Assembly: GCA_052033935.1 (NCBI GenBank)
Contig: JBPOJE010000078.1
Location: 1-5,987 of the forward strand
Origin: JAGVUD01 sp052033935
GTDB taxonomy: Bacteria > Armatimonadota > UBA5829 > DSUL01
Length of the DNA stretch: 5,987 bases
Reading direction: 5' to 3'
This document shows positions 1-5,630 of the stretch, one piece after another. A model generated the notes under the pieces. It saw only the letters and a program-made list of their open reading frames with translations. It searched no databases and was not told where the DNA came from. Each line of letters begins with the position of its first letter. Positions within the stretch are counted from its first letter, which is position 1. The position numbers were made by a program, and so were the translations under genes.

Positions 1-779
1 TCGGAGGCGCCGATTCGGCGGACTACTCAGCGGCGGATGGCACGGGCCAGCAGGGGGTAACCGGCGGTGCGGGCCTCAACAACATCGGCCTGCTCGTGAA
101 GGTTTCTGGCAAGGTGACGTTCGTTGACCCCGGCGGTCAGTTCTTCACGCTCTGGGACGGCTCCGGGGTGAAGGATGCTGACGGCCACGACGGCGTCCGA
201 GTATGGGCGCTTGGCCCTACGCTGCCCGCCGTGGATGAGTTCGCCACCGTCACCGGCATCAGTTCGTGCGCCAAGTCCGGGGAGGCCCTGTTCCCGCTGG
301 TTCGGGTACGGGACCTCACGTTCGACGGGCCGCCTGTCAACACCTCGCTTGCCCCTTCGGCCAGCGATACGCTTGCCGCCGGTTCGGCCACCACGCTGAC
401 CGCAACGTACACGGATCCGAACGGTCACGCCGACATCCGCAATACCTACCTTATGCTGAACACAACGCTGTCCTACCCCCCTGCAATCTTGCTCTGGTAC
501 GATGCGGTGGCCAACAAGCTGTATCTGCACAACGCCCGGCAGCTGAACGGCATCATGCCCGGCACACCGGGTGCCGTGATGGAGAACTTGCAGTGCCGCA
601 TTGACTGCGCGGCGACCACCGTGGAGCGTGACGGGAACAACCTGCGCGTCAACTGGAGCATCGAGCCGAAGCCGCCGATGGCGGGCAAGACGCTGAAGGC
701 ATGGATGTACGTCACTGACATGGCCAGGGCTACCGCTGGCTGGGATGAGATGGCGAGCTACCAGGTCGGGCCGGAGTGA
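1..779 (+). CDS. C-terminal part of a secreted/surface protein (partial, 5' end outside window)
   Basis: The frame is open from the left edge (first whole codon at position 3) to TGA at 777-779, giving 258 visible residues. Two domain-like blocks can be seen. The first, about residues 25-110, contains GLLVKVSGKVTFVD, then FFTLWDGSGV, GVRV and VTGISS. This is the pattern of a beta-rich, OB-like domain found near the C-terminus of large Armatimonadota surface proteins. The second, about residues 113-258, has an Ig-like opening (SATTLTATYTDPNGHADI), then LLWYDAVANKLYLHN, a CRIDCAATTV segment and NLRVNWSIEPKP, ending in TAGWDEMASYQV. I recognise it as a recurring C-terminal beta module of extracellular proteins. 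A GTG at 96 could start a 227-residue protein, but it falls inside the first block, so the true start is almost certainly upstream. No membrane anchor or sorting signal is visible at the C-terminus. Catalytic function, if any, lies in the missing N-terminal part. The extracellular location is inferred from domain style. Confidence 0.8.
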   Translation, partial: GGADSADYSAADGTGQQGVTGGAGLNNIGLLVKVSGKVTFVDPGGQFFTLWDGSGVKDADGHDGVRVWALGPTLPAVDEFATVTGISSCAKSGEALFPLVRVRDLTFDGPPVNTSLAPSASDTLAAGSATTLTATYTDPNGHADIRNTYLMLNTTLSYPPAILLWYDAVANKLYLHNARQLNGIMPGTPGAVMENLQCRIDCAATTVERDGNNLRVNWSIEPKPPMAGKTLKAWMYVTDMARATAGWDEMASYQVGPE

Positions 780-797
780 GCGTGCCGGTAACGCCGC

Positions 798-896
798 CGG
801 AGGCCCGGAATCCGGATTTCCGCGCCACGCCTGCCGGGCTTGATCCGACATCCAAGAGGCTGGCGCAGGTGGGTCCTGAATCAAGTTCAGGACGAC
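798..896. repeat. Composite interspersed-repeat-like segment
   Basis: This non-coding stretch begins 18 bases after the upstream stop codon. It opens with copy 1 of a 27-base direct repeat (798-824), whose 19-base core cggaatccggatttccgcg is at 806-824. It continues with gccgggcttgatccgacatcca at about 832-853 and ends with the hairpin at 873-893. Read on the plus strand, the middle and end give AGLDPTSK and GPESSSGRR; on the minus strand they give VVLNLIQDP. These spurious peptides are familiar signatures of small palindromic repeats scattered through intergenic DNA in unrelated bacteria. The similarity is from memory of such peptides, not a search. I infer a mosaic of small mobile or REP-like repeats rather than a gene. 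Confidence 0.55.
873..893. repeat. Perfect 8-bp hairpin (REP-like palindrome)
   Basis: The arms gtcctgaa (873-880) and ttcaggac (886-893) are exact reverse complements around the 5-base loop tcaag. No T-tract follows, since the next bases are gacgtaatag, so it does not look like an intrinsic terminator. The sequence resembles the palindromic core of widespread interspersed bacterial repeats. It lies 93 bases after the surface-protein stop codon and could stabilise the 3' end of that mRNA. Confidence 0.65.
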
Positions 897-960
897 GTAA
901 TAGCACGTTTGGAGTTTCGGATGTGAAGGTTGGACCGGGGTCTCCGGTAGCAGGGGGGCA

Positions 961-1041
961 GAATCGCGGAGACGCGGGAGCAACGGAGGCACGGAATCCG
1001 GATTTCCGCGTTTCCTTCTGTGTTCCGCGCTTCCGCGATTC
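961..1041. repeat. Imperfect inverted repeat enclosing copy 2 of the direct repeat
   Basis: The left arm at 961-977 (gaatcgcggagacgcgg) pairs with the right arm at 1025-1041 (ccgcgcttccgcgattc) at 15 of 17 positions. The 47 bases between include the near-palindrome of copy 2. The left arm, with its run of cgcggagacgcgg and ggaggcacgg, resembles the 'gcggagacgcggag' style of short repeats found between genes in several environmental phyla. The segment is probably non-coding and could form a branched hairpin. Confidence 0.55.
984..1010. repeat. Copy 2 of the 27-base direct repeat
   Basis: This matches 798-824 at 26 of 27 positions; the only difference is A at 991 against C at 805. The two copies are in the same orientation, 159 bases apart. 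The core is itself nearly palindromic: cggaat and attccg flank ccgg, with one extra T. This suggests a small folded repeat unit. Confidence 0.75.
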
Positions 1042-1168
1042 AGGTTCTTCGAGGGCGGCAGTTCGCATGTTCGCACGCCCGACGCTGCTTCAGCCACTCG
1101 CCCATCGTGGCTTTGCGTGTCTCGAACGTCCAGATGATCGGCCGGCCGGGATGCGGGAACTCCATCAT
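1040..1168 (-). CDS. Doubtful small ORF (42 aa), no recognised family
   Basis: An ATG at 1166-1168 (minus strand) opens a 42-residue frame ending at TGA 1040-1042. It begins MMEFPHPGRPIIWTFETRK and continues TMGEWLKQRRACEHANCRPRRT. An AGGTG lies only two to three bases before the first ATG and five to six before the second, a weak ribosome-binding site. The frame also stays open for some way upstream of the ATG. The C-terminal residues are encoded at the edge of the inverted repeat at 961-1041, which argues against a conserved gene. The first 30 residues are less biased than chance GC-rich translation and contain aromatic and hydrophobic positions, so it may be a small gene or the tail of a decayed one. 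I recognise no domain. Confidence 0.2.
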   Translation of the reverse strand: MMEFPHPGRPIIWTFETRKATMGEWLKQRRACEHANCRPRRT

Positions 1169-1233
1169 CGCACCTAAGCGCTCGCGTGGGCTTATCGCGT
1201 TGCTGCTCAGATCGCGCGCCGTCGCCGCCCTCC

Positions 1234-1263
1234 TGGAAAACTCGCCGCCGCTTCTGCTACAGT
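1234..1263 (+). promoter_or_regulatory. Possible sigma70-type promoter for the URO-D family gene
   Basis: TGGAAA at 1234-1239 (4 of 6 to the -35 consensus) and TACAGT at 1258-1263 (4 of 6 to the -10 consensus) are separated by 18 bases. Transcription would begin at about 1270-1273, right at the ATG at 1273. There is no Shine-Dalgarno sequence before that ATG, so the message may be leaderless. Both boxes are imperfect and the call is tentative. Confidence 0.3.
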
Positions 1264-1272
1264 GCCCGTGTT

Positions 1273-2262
1273 ATGACTAGCCGCGAGCGTGTCATACGCG
1301 CCATCGAGTTCCGTCGGCCAGACAGGCTGCCGATCTTCTATGGCCTGCTGCCGTCGGCTTTTCTCGCGCACGGGCAGGCCCTTCGCGATCTGCTATCGGA
1401 GTTCCCGAACGACTTCGGTGTGGACCCGCGGACTGTCTGCCGCGAGTTGGAGCGCCATTCTCTGGGCACGTACACCGACGAATGGGGCACCACCTGGCAG
1501 GTGGAGCAGCCCGGAATGATCGGCATCGTCAAGGGCGTGCCGCTGGAATCGTGGGACGATCTGGCGCATTATGAATTCCCGCCGCAGCCGGCGGCTGGAT
1601 CCCGCCCGGACAGCCCCGCCAGCCGGAGCCACTACGCGTTTGGCTGGGGCATCACGTTTTTCGAGCGTCTGCAGCAGCTTCGCGGGTTCGAGAACCTTCT
1701 GGTGGACCTCGCGTCCGGCGAGCCGCGTCTGCACGATCTCATGGATCGCATCGTGGACTGGTATCTGGACGGGGTGGGGCCGTTTCTTGGGGCGAACTCC
1801 GACGGCGTGCATTTCGCCGACGACTGGGGCACTCAGCGGGCGCTGATGATCAGCCCGAAGTCGTGGGATGCCTGGTTCAAGCCGCGCTACGCCCGAATGT
1901 TCAAGCCCGCGAAGGACGCCGGGAAACACGTCTGGTTCCACACGGACGGCTACACGCTGCCGATCTTCGAATCGCTCAAGGAGATAGGCTGCGATGTCGT
2001 GAACCCGCAGCATGCCATCATCGGCGTCCACGAAATCGGCAGCTGCTTCGCGGGGCGGTTGGCGTTCCGCACGGACTTCGACCGCCAGCACATCCTGCCC
2101 CACGGCACGCGCCAGCAGATACGCGACCACGTGAAAGAGACGATTGACGCGCTTGCCACGCCCGGGGGCGGCGTCATTCTGCACGGAGAGGTAGCCGGGG
2201 ATGTCCCCCTCCAGAACATCCGCTGGATGCTGGAGGCGTGCATGGAGTTCGGCCGCTTGTAG
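1273..2262 (+). CDS. Uroporphyrinogen decarboxylase (URO-D) superfamily protein, not HemE
   Basis: The protein has 329 residues. It starts MTSRERVIRAIEFRRPDRLP, the usual opening of URO-D-like proteins related to corrinoid-dependent methyltransferases, and is slightly shorter than a typical member (about 340-380). Family landmarks are FADDWGTQ near residues 181-188, then ISPKSWDAWFKPRYARMF, KHVWFHTDGY around residues 219-227, GCDVVNPQH, and the C-terminal GDVPLQNIRWMLEA. The N-terminal arginine-rich substrate motif of HemE (RQAGRY type) is absent, so a heme role is unlikely. Methyltransferase relatives bind zinc through His-X-Cys at the position of H223-T224-D225; here the cysteine is aspartate, so zinc-thiol methyl transfer is doubtful. 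I chose ATG 1273 over GTG 1186 because the 29 extra residues are low-complexity, arginine-rich and outside the family, and would overlap the likely promoter. The gene is followed by a 177-base gap and appears to be transcribed alone. The substrate is unknown. The protein is probably a cytoplasmic TIM barrel. Confidence 0.88.
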   Translation: MTSRERVIRAIEFRRPDRLPIFYGLLPSAFLAHGQALRDLLSEFPNDFGVDPRTVCRELERHSLGTYTDEWGTTWQVEQPGMIGIVKGVPLESWDDLAHYEFPPQPAAGSRPDSPASRSHYAFGWGITFFERLQQLRGFENLLVDLASGEPRLHDLMDRIVDWYLDGVGPFLGANSDGVHFADDWGTQRALMISPKSWDAWFKPRYARMFKPAKDAGKHVWFHTDGYTLPIFESLKEIGCDVVNPQHAIIGVHEIGSCFAGRLAFRTDFDRQHILPHGTRQQIRDHVKETIDALATPGGGVILHGEVAGDVPLQNIRWMLEACMEFGRL

Positions 2263-2352
2263 TCGGGGAGGATCGCCGGCACGCACGAGATGCGGCCTTG
2301 AGTCGAGGCCCGGTTCTGCCGATACCATTGTAGAGCAGGAAATGCTCACCCC

Positions 2353-2439
2353 GATATCGTATTCTTTGTTCCGAGGATGGCTCGCTCCTGCCTTCCCGCG
2401 GGGGACGAGGCACGGCGGACAGGACGCTCTCAGAATATC
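2353..2439. other. Self-complementary leader region before the TMTC-like gene
   Basis: The segment between gatatcgtattc (2353-2364) and gaatatc (2433-2439) is flanked by imperfect inverted sequence: tattc 2360-2364 pairs with gaata 2433-2437, and gatat pairs with atatc. Inside are tcctg (2386-2390) and cagga (2420-2424), and the 8-bp palindrome cccgcggg at 2395-2402. The right arm abuts the ATG at 2440. It may be a structured 5' leader or a small interspersed repeat sitting against the gene. The rest of the gap, 2263-2352, shows only short chance-sized hairpins (2294-2310 and 2333-2347) and no convincing terminator or promoter. Confidence 0.35.
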
Positions 2440-4719
2440 ATGACCAATAACACCCATGTTGAACAGCCGTCTGTGGCACCCGAATCCGCGCCGCCGGCAA
2501 GCGGCCGCCGTATTGGCCTGAACCTGGGCCTTGCCCTGCTGATCGTGCTCGCCGCCGCGGCGGCAATGGCACGCGCGGTGCTCGCGGGATTCCTGAACTA
2601 CGACGATCCCGACTACGTGGCGCGCAACTACGTGCTGCAGGCTTTCAGCCTTGCGAACCTCAAGACCATCTGGTTTTCCTTCGACATGCCGCAGTACTAC
2701 CCGATGGTGTTCACGTCTTTCCTGATCGAGCGTTCGCTGTTCGGGCTGAATCCGCACGCGTTCCACGCCACAAACGTCCTGCTCCACGCCCTCAACTCCG
2801 CGCTCGCGTTCTTCCTTGGCCTCAAGCTTACCCGGAACCGCTTTGCCGCGTTCGTTCTCGGGCTGCTTTTCGCGGTGCATCCGGTGCACGTCGAGTCGGT
2901 GGCGTGGATCACCGAGCGCAAGGACGTCCTCAGCGCGGCGTTCTTCTTCGGGGCGTTCTTGCTGTATCTGCGATTCAGCGAAACCGACAAAGCGCGCCCG
3001 TATTTCTGGTCGCTGGTGCTGTTCGCGCTGGGGCTGCTTTCCAAAACGATGGTCGCAACCCTGCCGCTGTGGCTGCTGGTTGTGGACTGGATGGAGCGCC
3101 GCCGGTCCGCAAAGCAGGCGCTGTTCGAGAAGATCCCGTATTTCGTCCTCAGCATCTGTGCGTTGGCGGTCACCTGGTTCAGCGAGCATAGAGGATGGGC
3201 GCCGGAGGCCAGCCGCCTCGAAGGCGTCTATTCGCCGTGGTCAGCCTTTGCGGCGCCTGCGTTCTACCTGCAGAAGACTTTGCTGCCGCTCGACCTGTCC
3301 ATCTGCTACCCGCCGCTGCACACGAACCCGGCACTCCTCGCGGCGCGAATCGCCGTGTCGGCGCTTCTCTTTGCCGTGGCCGTCTGGCTGCTCCTCAGGC
3401 GCAGTCAGGCGGGCATGTTCCTGATGTTCTTCTTCGTCGGGATTCTGCCTGTGCTCGGGATCCTGCCGTTTCGCTATGTGCAGGTGGCTTCGCCCGTGGC
3501 GGATCACTTTCTCTACCTGCCGATTCTCGGGTTTCTGGGTGTGATCGCGCTTGTGGCGGCCTGGCTGGCGGGTTCGTCCCTTCTCCGGCGTTCGGCACTC
3601 CTGCTCGCCTGCCTGATTGCCGCCGCCGGGCTCGGATATGCAAGCTGGATGCGTTGCGCGGTGTTTGCCGACTCGGGCAGTCTCTTTGCTGATGCGCTGC
3701 TCAAGGACAGCACCTCGGCATCGGCCAGCGTGTCTCATATGAACCTCGGAATCTACCTGATGGAGAAGGACCGGCTCGGGGAAGCGGAACCGTATCTGCA
3801 GGAGGTCGTGAGGCGTGTTCCATACTCGGGGCGTCCGCGCTATCTGATGGGCACCCTGCGTCTGAAACAGGGGCGCGCCAGTGAAGCCGTCGCTTACTAC
3901 CAAGAGGCCCTCGAACGTGCTCCCGGGTCCATTCCCTACCGCCTCGGTCTTGCCAGCGCGCTCCTGAAGGCCGGCAGTCCCAAGGCTGCCGAGCGCGAGT
4001 ATATGCGCGTCATCAAGATGGATCGCAAGAACCCTGGCGCTCTGGACGGGATCGCTACTATCGAGCTGACTCGCAATCGCGCCGAGCGCGCGCTCAGCCT
4101 GTTTGCCCGCGCCGCCGAGGTTGCGCCGCCGTCGGCGGACCGCTACTATCGGATGGCGCTGGCGCTCAATATGCTCGGACGCCCGGATGTTGCGCTTCGC
4201 CAGCTTCGCACGGCGGCGCACCTCAACCCCGAAAACCCCGACATACGCCTGCGCCTGGGTGATATGTACAAGGCGGTTGGCAACTACGCCCAGGCAGTCA
4301 ACCAGTACCGGATAGGTCTGAAGCGGGTGCCGGACAACGTGCTGCTTCTTAACAACTTTGCCTGGACTGTCGCAACCACGGATAAGAATCTGAACGCGAC
4401 GCAGGAGGAGGGGCTTGCCGCAGCCAAGCGGGCGCTGGAACTAACCGGCGGCCAGATTCCTCCGATCCTCGACACGGCCGCGGCGGCCTACGCTCGGTCT
4501 GGAGACTTCGAGTCGGCCGTTAAGATCCAGGAACGCTGCATCAGTCTTCTCAAGGAAGCCGACAGGCCGGCCGATGAAGAGTCGGAGCGCCTCGACCTCT
4601 ACCGGGATGAAGAGCCGTACACGGTTTCTCCGGAAGCCCGGAAGCCGGAGGCTGATGAGTCTGACTCTGACAGCCGGGGCGCGAGAGGCGGCACAACGGA
4701 AGAGCCCGCCCGGCGCTGA
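2440..4719 (+). CDS. TMTC-like polytopic membrane protein with C-terminal TPR repeats (putative GT-C glycosyltransferase)
   Basis: The protein has 759 residues. The N-terminal half (about 25-420) is very hydrophobic, with around ten membrane segments. The first is at about 25-49, followed by a luminal-type loop with NYDDPDYV (D55 and D56 in the position of the GT-C acidic pair). Conserved family landmarks follow: HPVHVESVAWITERKDVL from H147, and ADHFLYLP at 354-361. From about residue 431 to 700 there are roughly six or seven tetratricopeptide repeats, for example MNLGIYLMEKDRLGEAEPYL and RLRLGDMYKAVGNYAQAV. The tail after about 710 is charged and probably disordered. Eukaryotic TMTC proteins with this architecture are O-mannosyltransferases using dolichyl-phosphate mannose. 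Bacterial members are mostly uncharacterised, so transfer of a sugar from a lipid carrier to an exported protein is an inference. ATG 2440 is preferred to ATG 2377 because the 21 extra residues look like translated non-coding DNA and the family begins near the first helix. No strong ribosome-binding site is visible; aggac at 2421-2425 is distant. Confidence 0.87.
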   Translation: MTNNTHVEQPSVAPESAPPASGRRIGLNLGLALLIVLAAAAAMARAVLAGFLNYDDPDYVARNYVLQAFSLANLKTIWFSFDMPQYYPMVFTSFLIERSLFGLNPHAFHATNVLLHALNSALAFFLGLKLTRNRFAAFVLGLLFAVHPVHVESVAWITERKDVLSAAFFFGAFLLYLRFSETDKARPYFWSLVLFALGLLSKTMVATLPLWLLVVDWMERRRSAKQALFEKIPYFVLSICALAVTWFSEHRGWAPEASRLEGVYSPWSAFAAPAFYLQKTLLPLDLSICYPPLHTNPALLAARIAVSALLFAVAVWLLLRRSQAGMFLMFFFVGILPVLGILPFRYVQVASPVADHFLYLPILGFLGVIALVAAWLAGSSLLRRSALLLACLIAAAGLGYASWMRCAVFADSGSLFADALLKDSTSASASVSHMNLGIYLMEKDRLGEAEPYLQEVVRRVPYSGRPRYLMGTLRLKQGRASEAVAYYQEALERAPGSIPYRLGLASALLKAGSPKAAEREYMRVIKMDRKNPGALDGIATIELTRNRAERALSLFARAAEVAPPSADRYYRMALALNMLGRPDVALRQLRTAAHLNPENPDIRLRLGDMYKAVGNYAQAVNQYRIGLKRVPDNVLLLNNFAWTVATTDKNLNATQEEGLAAAKRALELTGGQIPPILDTAAAAYARSGDFESAVKIQERCISLLKEADRPADEESERLDLYRDEEPYTVSPEARKPEADESDSDSRGARGGTTEEPARR

Positions 4720-4800
4720 CCTCGCCGCGCGGAACCGCTTGCGCTCAGCTAACTCCGAGGTGACTGGCTGCCAGCGCCTGCCGCGCAGACGGCGGATGCG

Positions 4801-5562
4801 CTAAGGGTTCCACGGCGGCGTGTAGGGTGTGCCCGGCACATGGCCGGGGTCCCAGTCGCCCCGGGCCATCTCCTTCAGAAGTTGATCCTTCTTGCCGTAC
4901 TTCGCGTGGGTGTCCAAGTAGGCGGCATTCGTGCCTTCGTAGTGCACCTTTGATGGAATGTCCGCCGGCGTTTCCCAGCGGAAGTCTCCGTCGTTGATGC
5001 CTCCCGCGCCATCCGCGTTGTCCCGCTGTTCGTGAATGACAAGCAGAACCCGGGAAGGGTCGTTCGCGATGGCGTCCATTTTCTGATACTGGTTCGTACC
5101 CGTCATGGTCTGGGGGTCTTTGTCATCGAACTTGTAGTTCATGCTGTAGCTGAGCGGGTACTTCTTCCAGTCATCCTTCGGGGTGCGGTTGAGGGGTGTT
5201 CGGTTTCGGTCGGTGGGGCAGAGGAAAACCTCTTTCGACTTCACGTACGGCCAGATCTGGCCCCTCTCGAAGATCGGCGCGTCAGCGCCCGCTCCGCCCA
5301 CGAGCTTCGTGCCAACCCAGTCGGAGTACTGAGTTGAGTTCCCCGAAATCCGTGCGTCCGGCAGACTCCCGCGGTTGTCGTTCGCGTACTGGACCATCGC
5401 GAAGGCAAGCTGCTTGAGGTTGTTCATGCACTTCGTCGAGCGCGCGCGCTCCCGCGCCTGGGCGAATACCGGGAACAGGATTGCCGCCAGTATCGCGATG
5501 ATCGCGATGACAACCAGAAGCTCGATAAGGGTGAATCCACGCCCGCCGCGGTCTGAGATCAC
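4801..5562 (-). CDS. Type II secretion/type IV pilin-like protein (prepilin with H-X9-DG-type C-terminal domain)
   Basis: The protein has 253 residues. A class III signal is clear: short basic leader MISDRGGRG, predicted prepilin peptidase cleavage between G9 and F10, the essential Glu at mature position 5 (E14), then a hydrophobic helix to about residue 30. FPVFAQARERAR (30-41) follows, typical of Armatimonadota pseudopilins. Two cysteines in conserved contexts (C45 in KCMNNLKQ, C115 in FLCPTD) may pair. Near the C-terminus H207, nine residues, then D217-T218 (HYEGTNAAYLDTHAKY) matches the H-X9-DG motif of this family, with Thr in place of Gly. The product would be processed at the inner membrane and assembled into a surface or periplasmic pseudopilus-like structure; its cargo or role is unknown. 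GTG 5560-5562 is chosen over GTG 5581-5583 because AAAGGA lies eight bases before it and the resulting leader has normal length. The gene converges with the TMTC-like gene, leaving 81 bases between their stop codons. Confidence 0.92.
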   Translation of the reverse strand: MISDRGGRGFTLIELLVVIAIIAILAAILFPVFAQARERARSTKCMNNLKQLAFAMVQYANDNRGSLPDARISGNSTQYSDWVGTKLVGGAGADAPIFERGQIWPYVKSKEVFLCPTDRNRTPLNRTPKDDWKKYPLSYSMNYKFDDKDPQTMTGTNQYQKMDAIANDPSRVLLVIHEQRDNADGAGGINDGDFRWETPADIPSKVHYEGTNAAYLDTHAKYGKKDQLLKEMARGDWDPGHVPGTPYTPPWNP

Positions 5563-5570
5563 AATGACAT

Positions 5571-5576
5571 TCCTTT
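5571..5576 (-). promoter_or_regulatory. Ribosome-binding site that fixes the pilin start
   Basis: The minus strand reads AAAGGA here, eight bases before GTG 5560-5562. No comparable site precedes the alternative GTG at 5581-5583, so this decides the start. An ATG directly after the AAAGGA (5568-5570) is in a different frame, and TGA follows after two codons. Confidence 0.7.
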
Positions 5577-5601
5577 CGCCCACCAGGTGCGCTCAAGTCC
5601 G

Positions 5602-5630
5602 AGTGTATCGTCCTCAGGATGCCCTGTCAA
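5602..5630 (-). promoter_or_regulatory. Consensus-like promoter facing the pilin gene, overlapping the transposase 3' end
   Basis: On the minus strand a perfect -35 box TTGACA (5625-5630) is followed by a 17-base spacer and TACACT (5602-5607), 4 of 6 to the -10 consensus. Transcription is predicted to begin near 5595, giving a leader of about 33 bases that carries the ribosome-binding site of the pilin gene. The -35 box lies inside the codons for the last residues of the transposase (Ile-Asp-Arg), and the -10 box is just past its stop codon. Confidence 0.6.

Noticed and set aside
798..1010. CRISPR-like direct repeat pair
   Set aside because: There are only two copies, 159 bases apart, far longer than a spacer, with no further units or cas genes.
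27..1097. Long minus-strand ORF of 356 codons
   Set aside because: It is antisense to the surface-protein gene and crosses the repeat cluster. Its translation is arginine/proline/glycine-rich without a domain and includes the repeat peptides NLIQDP and GNPDS; it is a GC-rich shadow frame.
776..1177. Plus-strand ORF overlapping the surface-protein stop by four bases (GTGA), suggesting translational coupling
   Set aside because: Its 133 residues are translated repeat DNA (AGLDPTSK, GPESSSGRR, RNPDFR repeated) with no domain, so the overlap is probably chance.
1186..1272. Upstream GTG start for the URO-D family gene
   Set aside because: The 29 extra residues are Arg/Ser/Cys-rich and precede the canonical MTSRERV start; the stretch also holds the best promoter candidate.
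1393..3189. Minus-strand ORF of 598 codons
   Set aside because: It lies antisense across two well-supported genes and the gap between them, with biased composition (Arg, Glu, Gln, His) and no recognisable fold.
3241..4221. Minus-strand ORF of 326 codons
   Set aside because: It is antisense to the TMTC-like gene, whose plus-strand frame has clear membrane helices and TPRs; composition is typical of a mirror frame.
4720..4800. Shared terminator between the convergent TMTC-like and pilin genes
   Set aside because: Only tiny stems are visible (for example ctggc-t-gccag) with no T-tract on either strand, so I cannot support an intrinsic terminator. Factor-dependent termination is possible.
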